64,000 nucleotides of DNA from Kutzneria sp. CA-103260 (GTDB taxonomy: Bacteria; Actinomycetota; Actinomycetes; Mycobacteriales; Pseudonocardiaceae), in contig NZ_CP073318.1 of NCBI RefSeq assembly GCF_018263855.1, positions 1,798,001-1,862,000 on the forward strand. The letters run 5' to 3'. Below the pieces are notes generated by a model. That model saw only the letters and a program-made list of their open reading frames with translations, ran no database searches and was not told where the DNA came from. This document shows positions 27,963-36,211 of the stretch, in pieces; the first letter of the stretch is position 1; each line of letters begins with the position of its first letter. The position numbers and the translations under genes were made by a program.

Positions 27963-28979
27963 ATGCGAACGCTGTGCGTGGCCTGCGCCATGGCGCTGGG
28001 GGCGGCGTTGCTGCCGGTCGGACCGGCGCACGCCGACAACGCGCCGACCACCGTGGCCGGCCTGATCGCCCACTACGTCGACCTCAGCCACCAGGCCGAA
28101 AAGGTCAACGAGCAGCTGCTCAAGGCCCAGGAGCAGGCCCAGACCCTGCGGCAGCGGGCGGACAAGGCCAACACGGCGTTCCAGGCGGCGGACGCCAGCT
28201 GGAAGCAGGCGGTGCGGCAGGCCGACCAGCTGGTGGCCGACCGCAAGCAGCGGGCGGCGTTACTCCGTTCGCTGGTGCCGGCCAACAGCGTGGCGGCCGT
28301 GCTGAACAGCGCCAGCGCCGACGACTTCACCTCGGCGTCGATCGCCGCCGGCCTCGCGCACGACGCCGATGACGCCGTCGCGGCGGCCACCGCCCAGACC
28401 CTGGCCCAGACGTCCAAGGCCCGGGAGGCGGCGGAGCAGCAGCAGGCCGCCGCGACCAAGGCGGCCACGGCCGCGACCGACCTGGAGAACCAGGTCACCG
28501 CCCAGCGGGCCGACATGGACAAGCAGGTCTCCCAGGTCCGGGCGGCGCTCAACGCCCTGCCGCCGGACGAGGTCACCATGCTGCAGACCGGCATCAGCGC
28601 CCCGAACATCACGACGCCGGCCGGCGCGGTGGGCACGGCGCTGCGGTTCGCCCTCGCCCAGCTGGGCAAGCCGTACGAATGGGGCGGTGTCGGCCCGCTG
28701 GCCTACGACTGCTCGGGGCTGGTGCAGGCCGCGTACCGGGCCGCCGGCATCGGGCTGCCCCGGGTTGCCGCCGACCAGGCGCAGGTCGGCCAGCCGGTCT
28801 CGCGGGCCGACGTCCGGGCCGGCGACCTGATCTACTTCTACCAGCCGGTCCAGCACGTGGCCCTGGCCCTGGACCACAACCAGGCCGTGCAGGCGGCGAC
28901 CTTCGGCGAGCCGATCAAGATCAGTCCGATCGACGCCATCGGCCCGATCACGGTGATCCGGCGGCTCGTGACGCCCTGA
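27963..28979 (+). CDS. Secreted NlpC/P60 peptidoglycan endopeptidase
   Basis: A 338-aa protein with a signal peptide (LCVACAMALGAALLPVGPA, cut after AHA, near residue 24). A long coiled coil follows at about residues 30-200 (KVNEQLLKAQEQAQTLRQRA). The C-terminal NlpC/P60 domain has catalytic Cys at about residue 250 (YDCSGLVQAAY) and His at about 298 (QHVALALDH). Such RipA-like proteins cut the D-Glu-mDAP bond of stem peptides during division or growth. I start at ATG 27963, preceded by AGGGGG; the longer frame from 27927 would disrupt the signal peptide. There is an in-frame TTA Leu codon at 28260 (residue 100), so expression may depend on the rare bldA-type tRNA. Confidence 0.9.
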   Translation: MRTLCVACAMALGAALLPVGPAHADNAPTTVAGLIAHYVDLSHQAEKVNEQLLKAQEQAQTLRQRADKANTAFQAADASWKQAVRQADQLVADRKQRAALLRSLVPANSVAAVLNSASADDFTSASIAAGLAHDADDAVAAATAQTLAQTSKAREAAEQQQAAATKAATAATDLENQVTAQRADMDKQVSQVRAALNALPPDEVTMLQTGISAPNITTPAGAVGTALRFALAQLGKPYEWGGVGPLAYDCSGLVQAAYRAAGIGLPRVAADQAQVGQPVSRADVRAGDLIYFYQPVQHVALALDHNQAVQAATFGEPIKISPIDAIGPITVIRRLVTP

Positions 28980-29065
28980 GCGGTGGGGGCGGTGAGGATC
29001 ACTGCCCACGGCCCGGCCGGCGGTGTCATCATCGATTCGGCCGTGCCCGCCCAGCGAAAGGCCGC

Positions 29066-30766
29066 ATGAGCACCTTGAACGCCGTTGACCGCGTCCGTGC
29101 CGCCTATCGCCGGCTCGAGGACACCGACCGCCCGGAGGCCTGGATCACGCTGCGCCCGGAGGAGGAGCTGCTGGCCGAGGCCAAGCGCCTCGACGAGCGG
29201 GTCGCCGACGGCGAGGACCTGCCGCTGGCCGGTTCCGTGTTCGCCGTGAAGGACAACATCGACGTGGCCGGGCTGCCGACCACGGCCGCCTGCCCGTCCT
29301 ACACCTACACGCCGGACCGGCACGCGACCGCGGTGGCGCGGCTGCTGGACGCCGGCGCGCTGTGCCTGGGCAAGACCAACCTCGACCAGTTCGCGACCGG
29401 CCTGGTCGGGACCCGCAGCCCGTACGGCACGGTGCGCAACGCGGAGCTGCCGGACCGGATTTCCGGCGGGTCGAGCTCGGGGTCCGCTGTCGTTGTGGCA
29501 CTGGACATCGTGGACTTCGCGCTGGGCACCGACACGGCCGGTTCCGGCCGCGTTCCCGCCGCCCTGCACGGCATCGTGGGTCTCAAGCCCACGGTCGGGT
29601 TGGTCCCCACCACCGGGGTGGTGCCCGCGGCCCGGCCGTACGACTGCGTCACTGTCTTCGCCCGCACCCTCGCCGTTGCCCTGTCGGCGCTGACCGTCAT
29701 GACCGGGCCCGACCCGGCTGACCCCCGCAGCGGTAGTTGGCCGTCGGACAGCCGATTCGCGGCGGCTCAGCCGGTGCGGCTGGCTGTGCCAGACGAGGCT
29801 GGGCTGGCCCCGCTGACTCCGGCCGCACGCGCTGCCTTCGACGCTGCCGTCGACCGGCTGCGGGCCGAGGGCGCGGTGATCACCACCATCGACATCGCGC
29901 CGTTGCTGGCAGCGGCGAGCCTGCTCTATGACGGTGCCCTTGTCGCCGAGCGCTACGCGGCCGTCGGGGCCTTCCTCGACACCGAGCCCACCGACGCTGA
30001 TTCTGTTGTCGCCGGCATCATCAGGGCCGCCCGGGAAATTCCCGCCCACAAGCTGGCCGCCGACCTCGAACGTCTCGACCACTACCGGGCCGGTGCCCGT
30101 GCGGTGTTCGCTCAGCACGACGCTCTGCTGCTGCCGACCACCGTCGGCCATCCCACGCTCGCGGAGGTGGCGGCCGACCCGGTCGGCGTGAACTCGCGGT
30201 TGGGCACCTACACCAACTTCGTCAACCTGCTGGACCTGGCCGCCGTGGCCGCGCCGGCCGGCAGCGCGGACGGCGGCCCGTTCGGTGTCAGTGTCATCAC
30301 CCGCGCGTTCGACGACCAGATCGCGCTCGACCTCGCCGCCCAGCTGACCGGCGAGCACTTGGATGCCGTCTATCCCAAGGGAGGCATCGATCTCGTCGTC
30401 TTCGGTGCCCACCTGCGTGGCCAGCCGCTCAACCACCAGCTGACCGACCTCGGCGCCCGCTATGCCGGCGAGGTGCGCACCGCGCCGGAGTACCGCATGG
30501 TCGCGCTGCGCACCGAGCCGGCAAAGCCCGGTGTGGTAAGGGATTCCGCCCGGGGAGCCGCGCTCGCCGGCGAGCGGTGGACGTTGTCGGCTGCTGCCCT
30601 CGGCACCTTCCTCGCCCACCTGCCCGCCCCGATGGCGCTGGGGCCGGTGCTGCTGGACAACGGAGACCAGGCCATCGGATTCCACTGCGATCCGGAGACC
30701 GCCGCCACGGGTGTCGACATCACTCGCCACCGGTCGTGGACCGCGTATCTCGCGCATCGGTCATGA
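29066..30766 (+). CDS. atzF: Allophanate hydrolase (AtzF/amidase-signature family)
   Basis: A 566-aa amidase-signature enzyme. It has catalytic Lys in VFAVKDNIDVAG (about residue 62), the Gly/Ser loop ISGGSSSGSAVVVALD, then GTDTAGSGRVPAALHGIVGL. A C-terminal domain after residue 450 (DLVVFGAHLRGQPLNHQLTD and GLAGERWTLSAAALGTFLAH-like region) marks allophanate hydrolases rather than plain amidases. It converts allophanate to CO2 and ammonia, the last step of urea or guanidine carboxylase pathways. It stands convergent to the permease-deiminase-carboxylase operon, sharing a terminator hairpin at 30772-30805. Length is close to AtzF enzymes. Confidence 0.88.
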   Translation: MSTLNAVDRVRAAYRRLEDTDRPEAWITLRPEEELLAEAKRLDERVADGEDLPLAGSVFAVKDNIDVAGLPTTAACPSYTYTPDRHATAVARLLDAGALCLGKTNLDQFATGLVGTRSPYGTVRNAELPDRISGGSSSGSAVVVALDIVDFALGTDTAGSGRVPAALHGIVGLKPTVGLVPTTGVVPAARPYDCVTVFARTLAVALSALTVMTGPDPADPRSGSWPSDSRFAAAQPVRLAVPDEAGLAPLTPAARAAFDAAVDRLRAEGAVITTIDIAPLLAAASLLYDGALVAERYAAVGAFLDTEPTDADSVVAGIIRAAREIPAHKLAADLERLDHYRAGARAVFAQHDALLLPTTVGHPTLAEVAADPVGVNSRLGTYTNFVNLLDLAAVAAPAGSADGGPFGVSVITRAFDDQIALDLAAQLTGEHLDAVYPKGGIDLVVFGAHLRGQPLNHQLTDLGARYAGEVRTAPEYRMVALRTEPAKPGVVRDSARGAALAGERWTLSAAALGTFLAHLPAPMALGPVLLDNGDQAIGFHCDPETAATGVDITRHRSWTAYLAHRS

Positions 30767-30771
30767 CGACG

Positions 30772-30805
30772 GCCGGGCCGCCGGGAGTGATCCCAGCGGC
30801 CCGGC
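30772..30805. terminator. Bidirectional hairpin between convergent genes
   Basis: GCCGGGCCGC (30772-30781) pairs with GCGGCCCGGC (30796-30805). An inner GGGA/TCCC stem with a GTGA loop lies inside. It sits between the two convergent stops (30766 and 30813), as expected for a shared terminator; there is no T-run, usual in high-GC actinomycetes. Confidence 0.75.
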
Positions 30806-30812
30806 TCGGGAT

Positions 30813-32840
30813 TCAGGCCCGCCAGCGGTCTCGTTCGGCGGTGAACGCGGCCTCGCGTGCGGTCCGGAACTGGGCGATCTCCTCGCCGTGCTCCCTTTCC
30901 AGGACGGAGATCTCGGCCAGACCGAACGTCGCCGGCCGAGTGTCCAATGTGGATCGACCGGCGAGGATGTCGGCTCGAAGGGCGGCCAGTTCCTCGACGC
31001 TGACCGGCCGGAACCGCAGCCGGTCGAACTGGCGCAGCAGCCACGGTCGTTCCTCGGAACCGGGCACGTGCCGCCACACCGGGACAGTGCGCCCGACCAG
31101 CTGATAGCCGCCGGGGCCTTCCATGCCGTAGACGCAGAGGTAGACGCCGCCGATGCCGACCGCGTTCTGCGGCGTCCAGGTGCGCGCCGGATCGTATTTC
31201 GTGGTGACCAGGCGGTGTCGGGGATCGATGGGAATGGCCACCGGTGCGCCCAGGTACACGTCGCCCAGGCCGACCACCAGATAGGTCGCGTCCCGCACGA
31301 TGTCGAAGACGTCGGCCCGTTCGGCCAGAGCGTTGACCCGCCGGATGAACTCGACGTTGTCCGGACACCACGGCGCGTCCGGGCGAACCGACCGGGCGTA
31401 GCGGGCCATCGCCTCGTGCGCGGCCGGATGGTCGAACGCGATCGGCAAAGTCACTTCGCGCACGTCCAGCGTGACGGCGGCCGGATCGGGCACGCCGCCG
31501 GCCAATTCGTCCAGCACGTCGGCGAGATGCGGCAACGAACAGGCCAGGGGGTCGACCTGCACCAACAACGACCGCACGCCCTCGACGATTTCCCGCACGC
31601 CGCCAACGGCCCGGTCGCGCAGCGCATTGGCCAGCAGATGCACCCACAACCGCACGCGCAGGTCGAGTTGCGGGGGACCGGCCTCCAGTAGCACGTGGTG
31701 ATCACCGGCGCGTCGCACGACCACCATCGGGGCGTCCGCGGTCGCCGGCCGGGACAGCAGCAATCCGTGGTCGCGCAACAGTTCGGGGCGGATAACCGGC
31801 GGGGCCGACCGCGGCGCGGGAATGCCGGCCAGCGACCGCTCGAAGGCGTCGGCCACGGCCGTGATCGGGTTGACCAGCAGTGCTTCGCGCTCCGCGTTGG
31901 CCGCGTCGGCCTCCTCCGGTGACACCAGCACCAGCCGCACGGTGTCGCCCGGCCGGGCTTGGGCGAACATCCAGCGATCGGCCCGGATCACGGTGTAGGG
32001 CACGACAAAACCGCCGAGGCTGGGCCCGTCCGGCCCGACCACGACCGGGGTGTCGCCGGACAGCATGATGCCACCGATCGGGTAGGCGCTGTCATGGATG
32101 TTGGACGGGTGCAGGCCGGCTTCACCGCCGTCCTCCCGGGCCCACTGCGGCCGCGGCCCGACCAGCCGGACACCGGTGCGGTCGGCCCGGTGATCCACCG
32201 TCCACGTCGTCGCCAACAGCGCCAGCGCGCCATCGTCGGTCAAGTGCTCAGGAGCGCCGTGTGGACCGGCTAGCACCCGCACAGTCCACATCGGACCCAG
32301 CGTCGGTAGCACGGCCGTCACGTCCACCGGGGCGGCGAGGTTTTCCTCACGCCCCAACGCGATCGTGTCACCGGCTGTCAGAGCCCGGCCGTCCAAACCG
32401 CCGAATCCGCCGAGCAGGAACGTCGCGCGGCTGCCGAACACCGTCGACACCGCGACGCCGCCCCCGATGGCCAGATAGGCCCTGAGCCCGGGACCGCCGC
32501 AGGGGCCAACGTCGACCACCGATCCGGCGTTGACGACCGCGACGGACCCGGGCCGCAGCGGGCGTCCGTCCACCGTGGCCTGGTACGCGGACCCGGTGAC
32601 GCAGACGGTGGCCCGCCGGTCGAAGCGCACGACCGGGCCGGTGGCCACGGCTTCCAGACCGGCGGCCCATGGAGGGTTGCCCACCGCCGTGTTGGCCAGG
32701 GCGAAGGAGAAATCGTCCCAGGCCCCGGACGGCGGCACGCCCACGTCCCACAGGCCGCTGCGGCCGGCCAGATCCTGAACCGTGGTCTGGGTGCCGGCCG
32801 CGAGTACCGTACAGGTCGCGGTGTGCAGGACAGCGGTCAC
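30813..32840 (-). CDS. Carboxyltransferase-only guanidine/urea carboxylase protein (KipA-KipI fusion, no BC or BCCP)
   Basis: A 675-aa protein. The N-terminal part is the AHS2/KipA carboxyltransferase region (AAGTQTTVQDLAG, GVPPSGAWDDFSFALAN, GPDGPSLGGFVVPYTVIRAD), and the second part is AHS1/KipI (FDHPAAHEAMARYARSVRPD, YLVVGLGDVYLGAPVAIPID, GGVYLCVYGMEGPGGYQLVG). This is the order found inside urea/guanidine carboxylases and opposite to separate PxpB/PxpC. It stops in AFTAERDRWRA, the place where those enzymes run into the BCCP linker, and it begins without the biotin carboxylase domain. Start GTG 32840 overlaps the upstream stop. It must either use a BC-BCCP subunit made elsewhere, or do a non-carboxylase reaction. 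No BC or biotin motif is found in the window. Confidence 0.8.
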   Translation of the reverse strand: MTAVLHTATCTVLAAGTQTTVQDLAGRSGLWDVGVPPSGAWDDFSFALANTAVGNPPWAAGLEAVATGPVVRFDRRATVCVTGSAYQATVDGRPLRPGSVAVVNAGSVVDVGPCGGPGLRAYLAIGGGVAVSTVFGSRATFLLGGFGGLDGRALTAGDTIALGREENLAAPVDVTAVLPTLGPMWTVRVLAGPHGAPEHLTDDGALALLATTWTVDHRADRTGVRLVGPRPQWAREDGGEAGLHPSNIHDSAYPIGGIMLSGDTPVVVGPDGPSLGGFVVPYTVIRADRWMFAQARPGDTVRLVLVSPEEADAANAEREALLVNPITAVADAFERSLAGIPAPRSAPPVIRPELLRDHGLLLSRPATADAPMVVVRRAGDHHVLLEAGPPQLDLRVRLWVHLLANALRDRAVGGVREIVEGVRSLLVQVDPLACSLPHLADVLDELAGGVPDPAAVTLDVREVTLPIAFDHPAAHEAMARYARSVRPDAPWCPDNVEFIRRVNALAERADVFDIVRDATYLVVGLGDVYLGAPVAIPIDPRHRLVTTKYDPARTWTPQNAVGIGGVYLCVYGMEGPGGYQLVGRTVPVWRHVPGSEERPWLLRQFDRLRFRPVSVEELAALRADILAGRSTLDTRPATFGLAEISVLEREHGEEIAQFRTAREAAFTAERDRWRA

Positions 32841-33475
32841 GACGACCACCAGCCCAGCAGTCGCACCGGTGTGGGATCCCAGCCGTTGCAGGGATTGTTG
32901 ACCTGGGGGCAGTTGCTGATCAGTACCAGCAGGTCCCGCTCGGCCCGCACCTGGACGTGCTTGCCCGGCGCGGACACGCCGTCGGCGAAGGTGAGACCGC
33001 CGTCCGCGGTCACCGGGACGTTCATGAAGAAGTTGATGTTGTGGCCGAGTCGCCGGGCGTCGATGCCCGCCGCCGCACCGTAGCGCAGGAACGTCTCGCG
33101 GCAGGCGTGCTGGTGGCGGGTGTGCTCGCCGTAACGGACCACATTGGACTCCTGCGCGCACGCGCCGCCGAGCGTGTCGTGCCGGCCGCAGGTGTCGTCG
33201 GTGATCGTGGCCAACACGTCCAGCCGCACCGACAGCAGGCGTGAACCGGTGGTCAGATAGACCGCGCCCTGCTCACGCACGGTGTCGAAGGCGCTGTACC
33301 GGTTGTCCAGGTCGTTCGCGTCGTAGAAGAGCGTGTCCACGGCCTGATTGCCGTGCAGGTCGACGATACGGAACGTGCCGCCGGCCGGGATCCGGCCCAG
33401 GAACCCGTCTCCGGCGTCGACGACGGTGTCCAGCACGGCCGTCGTGGGGTCGAATTCGAGTTGGGTCGCAGTCAC
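32837..33475 (-). CDS. DUF1989 protein, UAAP2-type; carboxyguanidine deiminase subunit
   Basis: A 212-aa DUF1989 protein of the urea-amidolyase-associated type 2. It has AGGTFRIVDLHGNQAVDTLF, YLTTGSRLLSVRLDVLATIT, a metal-type Cys/His pattern near GEHTRHQHACRETF, and INFFMNVPVTADGGLTFADG. Two such proteins form a deiminase (CgdAB) that turns carboxyguanidine into allophanate. Start is GTG 33475 overlapping the preceding stop (GTGA), and its own stop overlaps the next gene, so the set is fully coupled. Which paralogue equals CgdA or CgdB I cannot tell. Confidence 0.85.
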   Translation of the reverse strand: MTATQLEFDPTTAVLDTVVDAGDGFLGRIPAGGTFRIVDLHGNQAVDTLFYDANDLDNRYSAFDTVREQGAVYLTTGSRLLSVRLDVLATITDDTCGRHDTLGGACAQESNVVRYGEHTRHQHACRETFLRYGAAAGIDARRLGHNINFFMNVPVTADGGLTFADGVSAPGKHVQVRAERDLLVLISNCPQVNNPCNGWDPTPVRLLGWWSS

Positions 33476-34179
33476 GCCAGGACCTCCTTGGCCAGCAGCA
33501 GGGCCCGTTCGCTTTCCGCGCGGAACATCCGCGACGGGTCATCCGGCCCAGCCGGTTCGATGGCCCGGATCTCGGCCCGCACGGGCTGCGGGTTCCAGTG
33601 CAGGTCCAGCGGGTGCGGTGCCGTGGACATGACCGCCAGCACGTCGATCTCCGCCCGCAGTGCCACCCAGTCACCGGTGGTCGCGTGGTCCGGTTGGAAC
33701 GTCACCGTGCCAGCCATGTTCTCGGACGTGGCCGCCTTGGCGAAGAAGTTCACGCACCCGTGCAGGTCCGCGGTGTCCCGGCCATGCTTGCGCAACTCGG
33801 AGAGCAGCCCGGCGCGGGCCGATTGCCGCCACGCGTTGCCGTCCCACTGATAGCTGGATGGCCCGAAGCGGGCCACCTGCGCGTCGGTGGAATGGCCGCA
33901 CAGCGCGTCGTGCCAGGGGAGTGAGGACCCGGTGACCGAGCACAGCGCGAGGCCACGGTCGGACATCAGCACCATCGGCGGCCGGATGACGGCCGACATC
34001 TGCGCTTTCAGCGTGTCGGGAACGTTCAGCCGGTCGACCGGGTGCTGGGCGGCGTACAGCAGCGTCGAGCAGTTGGCACCTGGGCCGAGTGCGGTGAGCC
34101 GCAGCTCCCGGCCCGCGCGCACCAGCACCGACCATGCGGCGCCGGCCGGGATCTCATGGGAGACAAGCACTTCGCTCAT
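33472..34179 (-). CDS. DUF1989 protein, UAAP1-type; carboxyguanidine deiminase subunit
   Basis: A 235-aa paralogue of the next gene. It has EIPAGAAWSVLVRAGRELRL, STLLYAAQHPVDRLNVPDTL, KAQMSAVIRPPMVLMSDRGL, CSVTGSSLPWHDALCGHS, CVNFFAKAATSENMAGTVTF and WVALRAEIDVLAVMSTAPHP, the UAAP1 pattern. Its longer length (about 235 against 212) also fits. I take ATG 34179, which overlaps the permease stop (ATGA). With the UAAP2 gene it makes the presumed heteromeric deiminase, placed before the carboxyltransferase protein in the same operon. Confidence 0.85.
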   Translation of the reverse strand: MSEVLVSHEIPAGAAWSVLVRAGRELRLTALGPGANCSTLLYAAQHPVDRLNVPDTLKAQMSAVIRPPMVLMSDRGLALCSVTGSSLPWHDALCGHSTDAQVARFGPSSYQWDGNAWRQSARAGLLSELRKHGRDTADLHGCVNFFAKAATSENMAGTVTFQPDHATTGDWVALRAEIDVLAVMSTAPHPLDLHWNPQPVRAEIRAIEPAGPDDPSRMFRAESERALLLAKEVLA

Positions 34180-35696
34180 TCGGCACCGTCCAGGGCCAGC
34201 AGAGCAACGGCGGGCCGGCGGGTCCGCGTCGCGTATGCGAGCGCACCGACCGCGAGCGAGCCGAGCAAGAACAGCGGTGCGAACCACTGGAGATAGAGGT
34301 GCCCGCCGGCCGGGTCGAACACCTCCGGCCGTGGCCAGCCAAGGTTGACCGCCATCAGTGCGCCCCAGGCGACCGCGAGGACGTTGACCACAACACCCCA
34401 GCGGCCCAGGCTGAACTCGCCCGCTCGGGGCGGCAGACCGCCGCGCAGCCGCCGGACCAGCAACGGCAGCGTCACCATGAGGTACGCCAAGTACAGCAGC
34501 ATGATGCAGACGCTGGCCAGCGTGGTGAACAGCGCCGGGTTGCCGACGTTCACCAGCAGCAGCGCCGCCGCCAGCACCCCGACCAGGACCGATGCCCGCA
34601 CCGGCGTGCCGGTGCGGCGGTTGACGCTCGCCAGTCCGACGGAACAGGGCAGCACGCCGTCCCGCGCCATCGAGAACACCATTCGAGTGGCGGCGGTCTG
34701 GATGGCCAGCGTGCATACCGACACCGCGATGGCGACGTCGACCAGGAACACCCGTCCCAGCGTGTCACCGAGCCGGTCGGTCAGCACGAACGGCAGGCCG
34801 CGGGCCGGGTCGCCGAGGCTGCCGTCGGTCACGCTGCCCGCCGCCATCAACGTGGCCAGCAGCATCAGTGCACCGCCGAGACCGGACACCAGCACCGCCC
34901 GGAGGATGGTGCGGGGAGTGGTGCGGCGCGGATCGCGGGTCTCCTCGGACAGCTCGCCCGCGCTGTCGAAGCCGACGAGCACGTACGCGGCCATCAGGCC
35001 CGACACCGCGAACGACCACAGGTAGCTGTGTCCGGCGGTGCCTTGGGCTTGCAGCACGACACCCGGCCCTCGTTCGGCGTGGCTGAACAGCGCCACACAC
35101 AGCAGCGTCACGCCGACCAGTTCGCACGCCACCCCGACGCTGTTCACCACGGACATCAGGCGCACGCCGGTCGCCGTCACCGCCGTCGTGACACATAACA
35201 GCAGCATTCCCAGCACGACGGCGTTGGCGGCGCCGGTCAGGCTGGTCAGCGAGCTGTCGCCGGGCACCAGCTGGAAGCCGGACCAGACCGGCGGCAGCAC
35301 CACTTGCAGCGCGATGGCCGCGCCCGCCAGCGTCACGACCTGGGCGACCAGCATCAGCCACCCGGCCGTCCAGCCCCAGATCCGGCCGCCCAGCCTGGTC
35401 GCCCACTGGTAGATCGCGCCGGAGATCGGGTACCGGGCGGCCAGCTCCGCGAAGCACAACGCGACCAGCAGCTGGCCACCCAGCACGATCGGCCAGGTCC
35501 AGAAGAAAGCCGGGCCGCCGAAGCCGAAGCCGAAGAAGAACAGCTGGAACACGGTGGTCAGGATGGAGACGAACGAGAAACCGGCGGCGAACGAGCCGTA
35601 GCCGCCGATCTTGCGGCGCAGCTGCTGGCCGTAGCCGAAGGTGGACAGGTCCCCCGCGTCCGTGGCGGAGCCGGGCTCCGCGTCGATGGATGTCAT
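34176..35696 (-). CDS. APC-family permease, probable guanidine or amine importer
   Basis: A 506-aa protein with about 12 hydrophobic helices. APC-superfamily signatures include the N-terminal YGQQLRRKIGGYGSFAAGFS, GQLLVALCFAELAARYPISG and the helix-6 region VGFDSAGELSEETRDPRRTT. Helix 8-type TRMVFSMARDGVLPCS is also typical. Relatives of this class transport amino acids and choline-like amines; in guanidine operons they import guanidine, the inferred role because of the riboswitch upstream and the deiminase genes downstream. GGAGG lies before both GTG 35702 and ATG 35696; I list the ATG. Its stop is coupled to the first DUF1989 gene. Confidence 0.85.
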   Translation of the reverse strand: MTSIDAEPGSATDAGDLSTFGYGQQLRRKIGGYGSFAAGFSFVSILTTVFQLFFFGFGFGGPAFFWTWPIVLGGQLLVALCFAELAARYPISGAIYQWATRLGGRIWGWTAGWLMLVAQVVTLAGAAIALQVVLPPVWSGFQLVPGDSSLTSLTGAANAVVLGMLLLCVTTAVTATGVRLMSVVNSVGVACELVGVTLLCVALFSHAERGPGVVLQAQGTAGHSYLWSFAVSGLMAAYVLVGFDSAGELSEETRDPRRTTPRTILRAVLVSGLGGALMLLATLMAAGSVTDGSLGDPARGLPFVLTDRLGDTLGRVFLVDVAIAVSVCTLAIQTAATRMVFSMARDGVLPCSVGLASVNRRTGTPVRASVLVGVLAAALLLVNVGNPALFTTLASVCIMLLYLAYLMVTLPLLVRRLRGGLPPRAGEFSLGRWGVVVNVLAVAWGALMAVNLGWPRPEVFDPAGGHLYLQWFAPLFLLGSLAVGALAYATRTRRPAVALLALDGAE

Positions 35697-35722
35697 GCTC
35701 ACGACAGCCTCCGGATCGTGCG

Positions 35723-35758
35723 GGCCCCGCCCACGCGCGCAGTCCGGGGCCATTGGCC
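35723..35758 (-). promoter_or_regulatory. Riboswitch expression platform with two competing stems
   Basis: Read on the minus strand just after the aptamer: GGCC-AAU-GGCC (35758-35748) overlaps the aptamer's 3' end, and GGCCCCG/CGGGGCC (35751-35745 with 35729-35723) uses the same bases. The two stems cannot form together. The downstream stem has no U-run, so control may be by Rho or by hiding of the ribosome site; 27 nt remain before ATG 35696. Confidence 0.55.
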
Positions 35759-35852
35759 TCCCGGGCTTTTCTCCCGCCGTGGAACGGTCCCGACTCCGAT
35801 GCGGACCGCCTGCGTCTCTCGGACCAGACCCGCAACGCGGCGGAACCCTAGA
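35757..35852 (-). promoter_or_regulatory. ykkC / guanidine-I riboswitch aptamer
   Basis: The minus strand shows the three invariant blocks of the ykkC class in order. They are CTAGGGTTCCG (35851-35841), then GGTCCGAGAGAC (35825-35814) and the 3' block ACGGCGGGAGAAAAGCCCGG (35780-35761) continuing to GAGG. The spacing is typical for the aptamer. Free guanidine binding releases expression of the permease-deiminase-carboxylase operon, consistent with the genes downstream. I recognise it from the known consensus; no covariance search was run. Confidence 0.9.
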
Positions 35853-35858
35853 CGCGCC

Positions 35859-36211
35859 CCGCGCCGCCGCGGGTCCTGATCAGTGCACCGTCGCACCGTG
35901 TCGTGACCGGGTCGCCCGTGTGAACACCGCGTACCGGCAGCGGCCCGCTGGCGACGGTCTGCGTCACATCGTGTTCACATGGGGAGCTGGAAGTTGAAGA
36001 TCCCGGCGTCGAAGGCGGCCGGCGCCAGGTCGGCCGACAGCACGGCCCCGGTGGTCACCGAAGGGGCCTTTCCGGCACATCGGACTACCGTGACAACCCG
36101 CCGTTCGGCGGGTGCGCGGCCTACTTTCTGCCCTAAAACGGTTTCCGCTGATCGCTCACGATTTCCGCACGGGTCACGCCAGTTGACCTCCCTGCGGAAG
36201 GTTCCACCGAC
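35859..36211. other. Intergenic region between guanidine operon and protease gene
   Basis: About 350 bases upstream of the riboswitch on one side and the protease on the other. It should hold the promoter of the permease transcript near 35860-35930 and the protease promoter near 36100-36180 (TTGACC at about 36182 sits close to the start). A GGAAGG ribosome site precedes ATG 36212. I see no gene-like frame and no other structure worth naming. Confidence 0.4.

Noticed and set aside
30813..32840. 5-oxoprolinase PxpB-PxpC fusion
   Set aside because: The domain order and the stop in ERDRWRA fit the carboxylase CT half; neighbours are DUF1989 pairs and a riboswitch for guanidine, and no PxpA is present.
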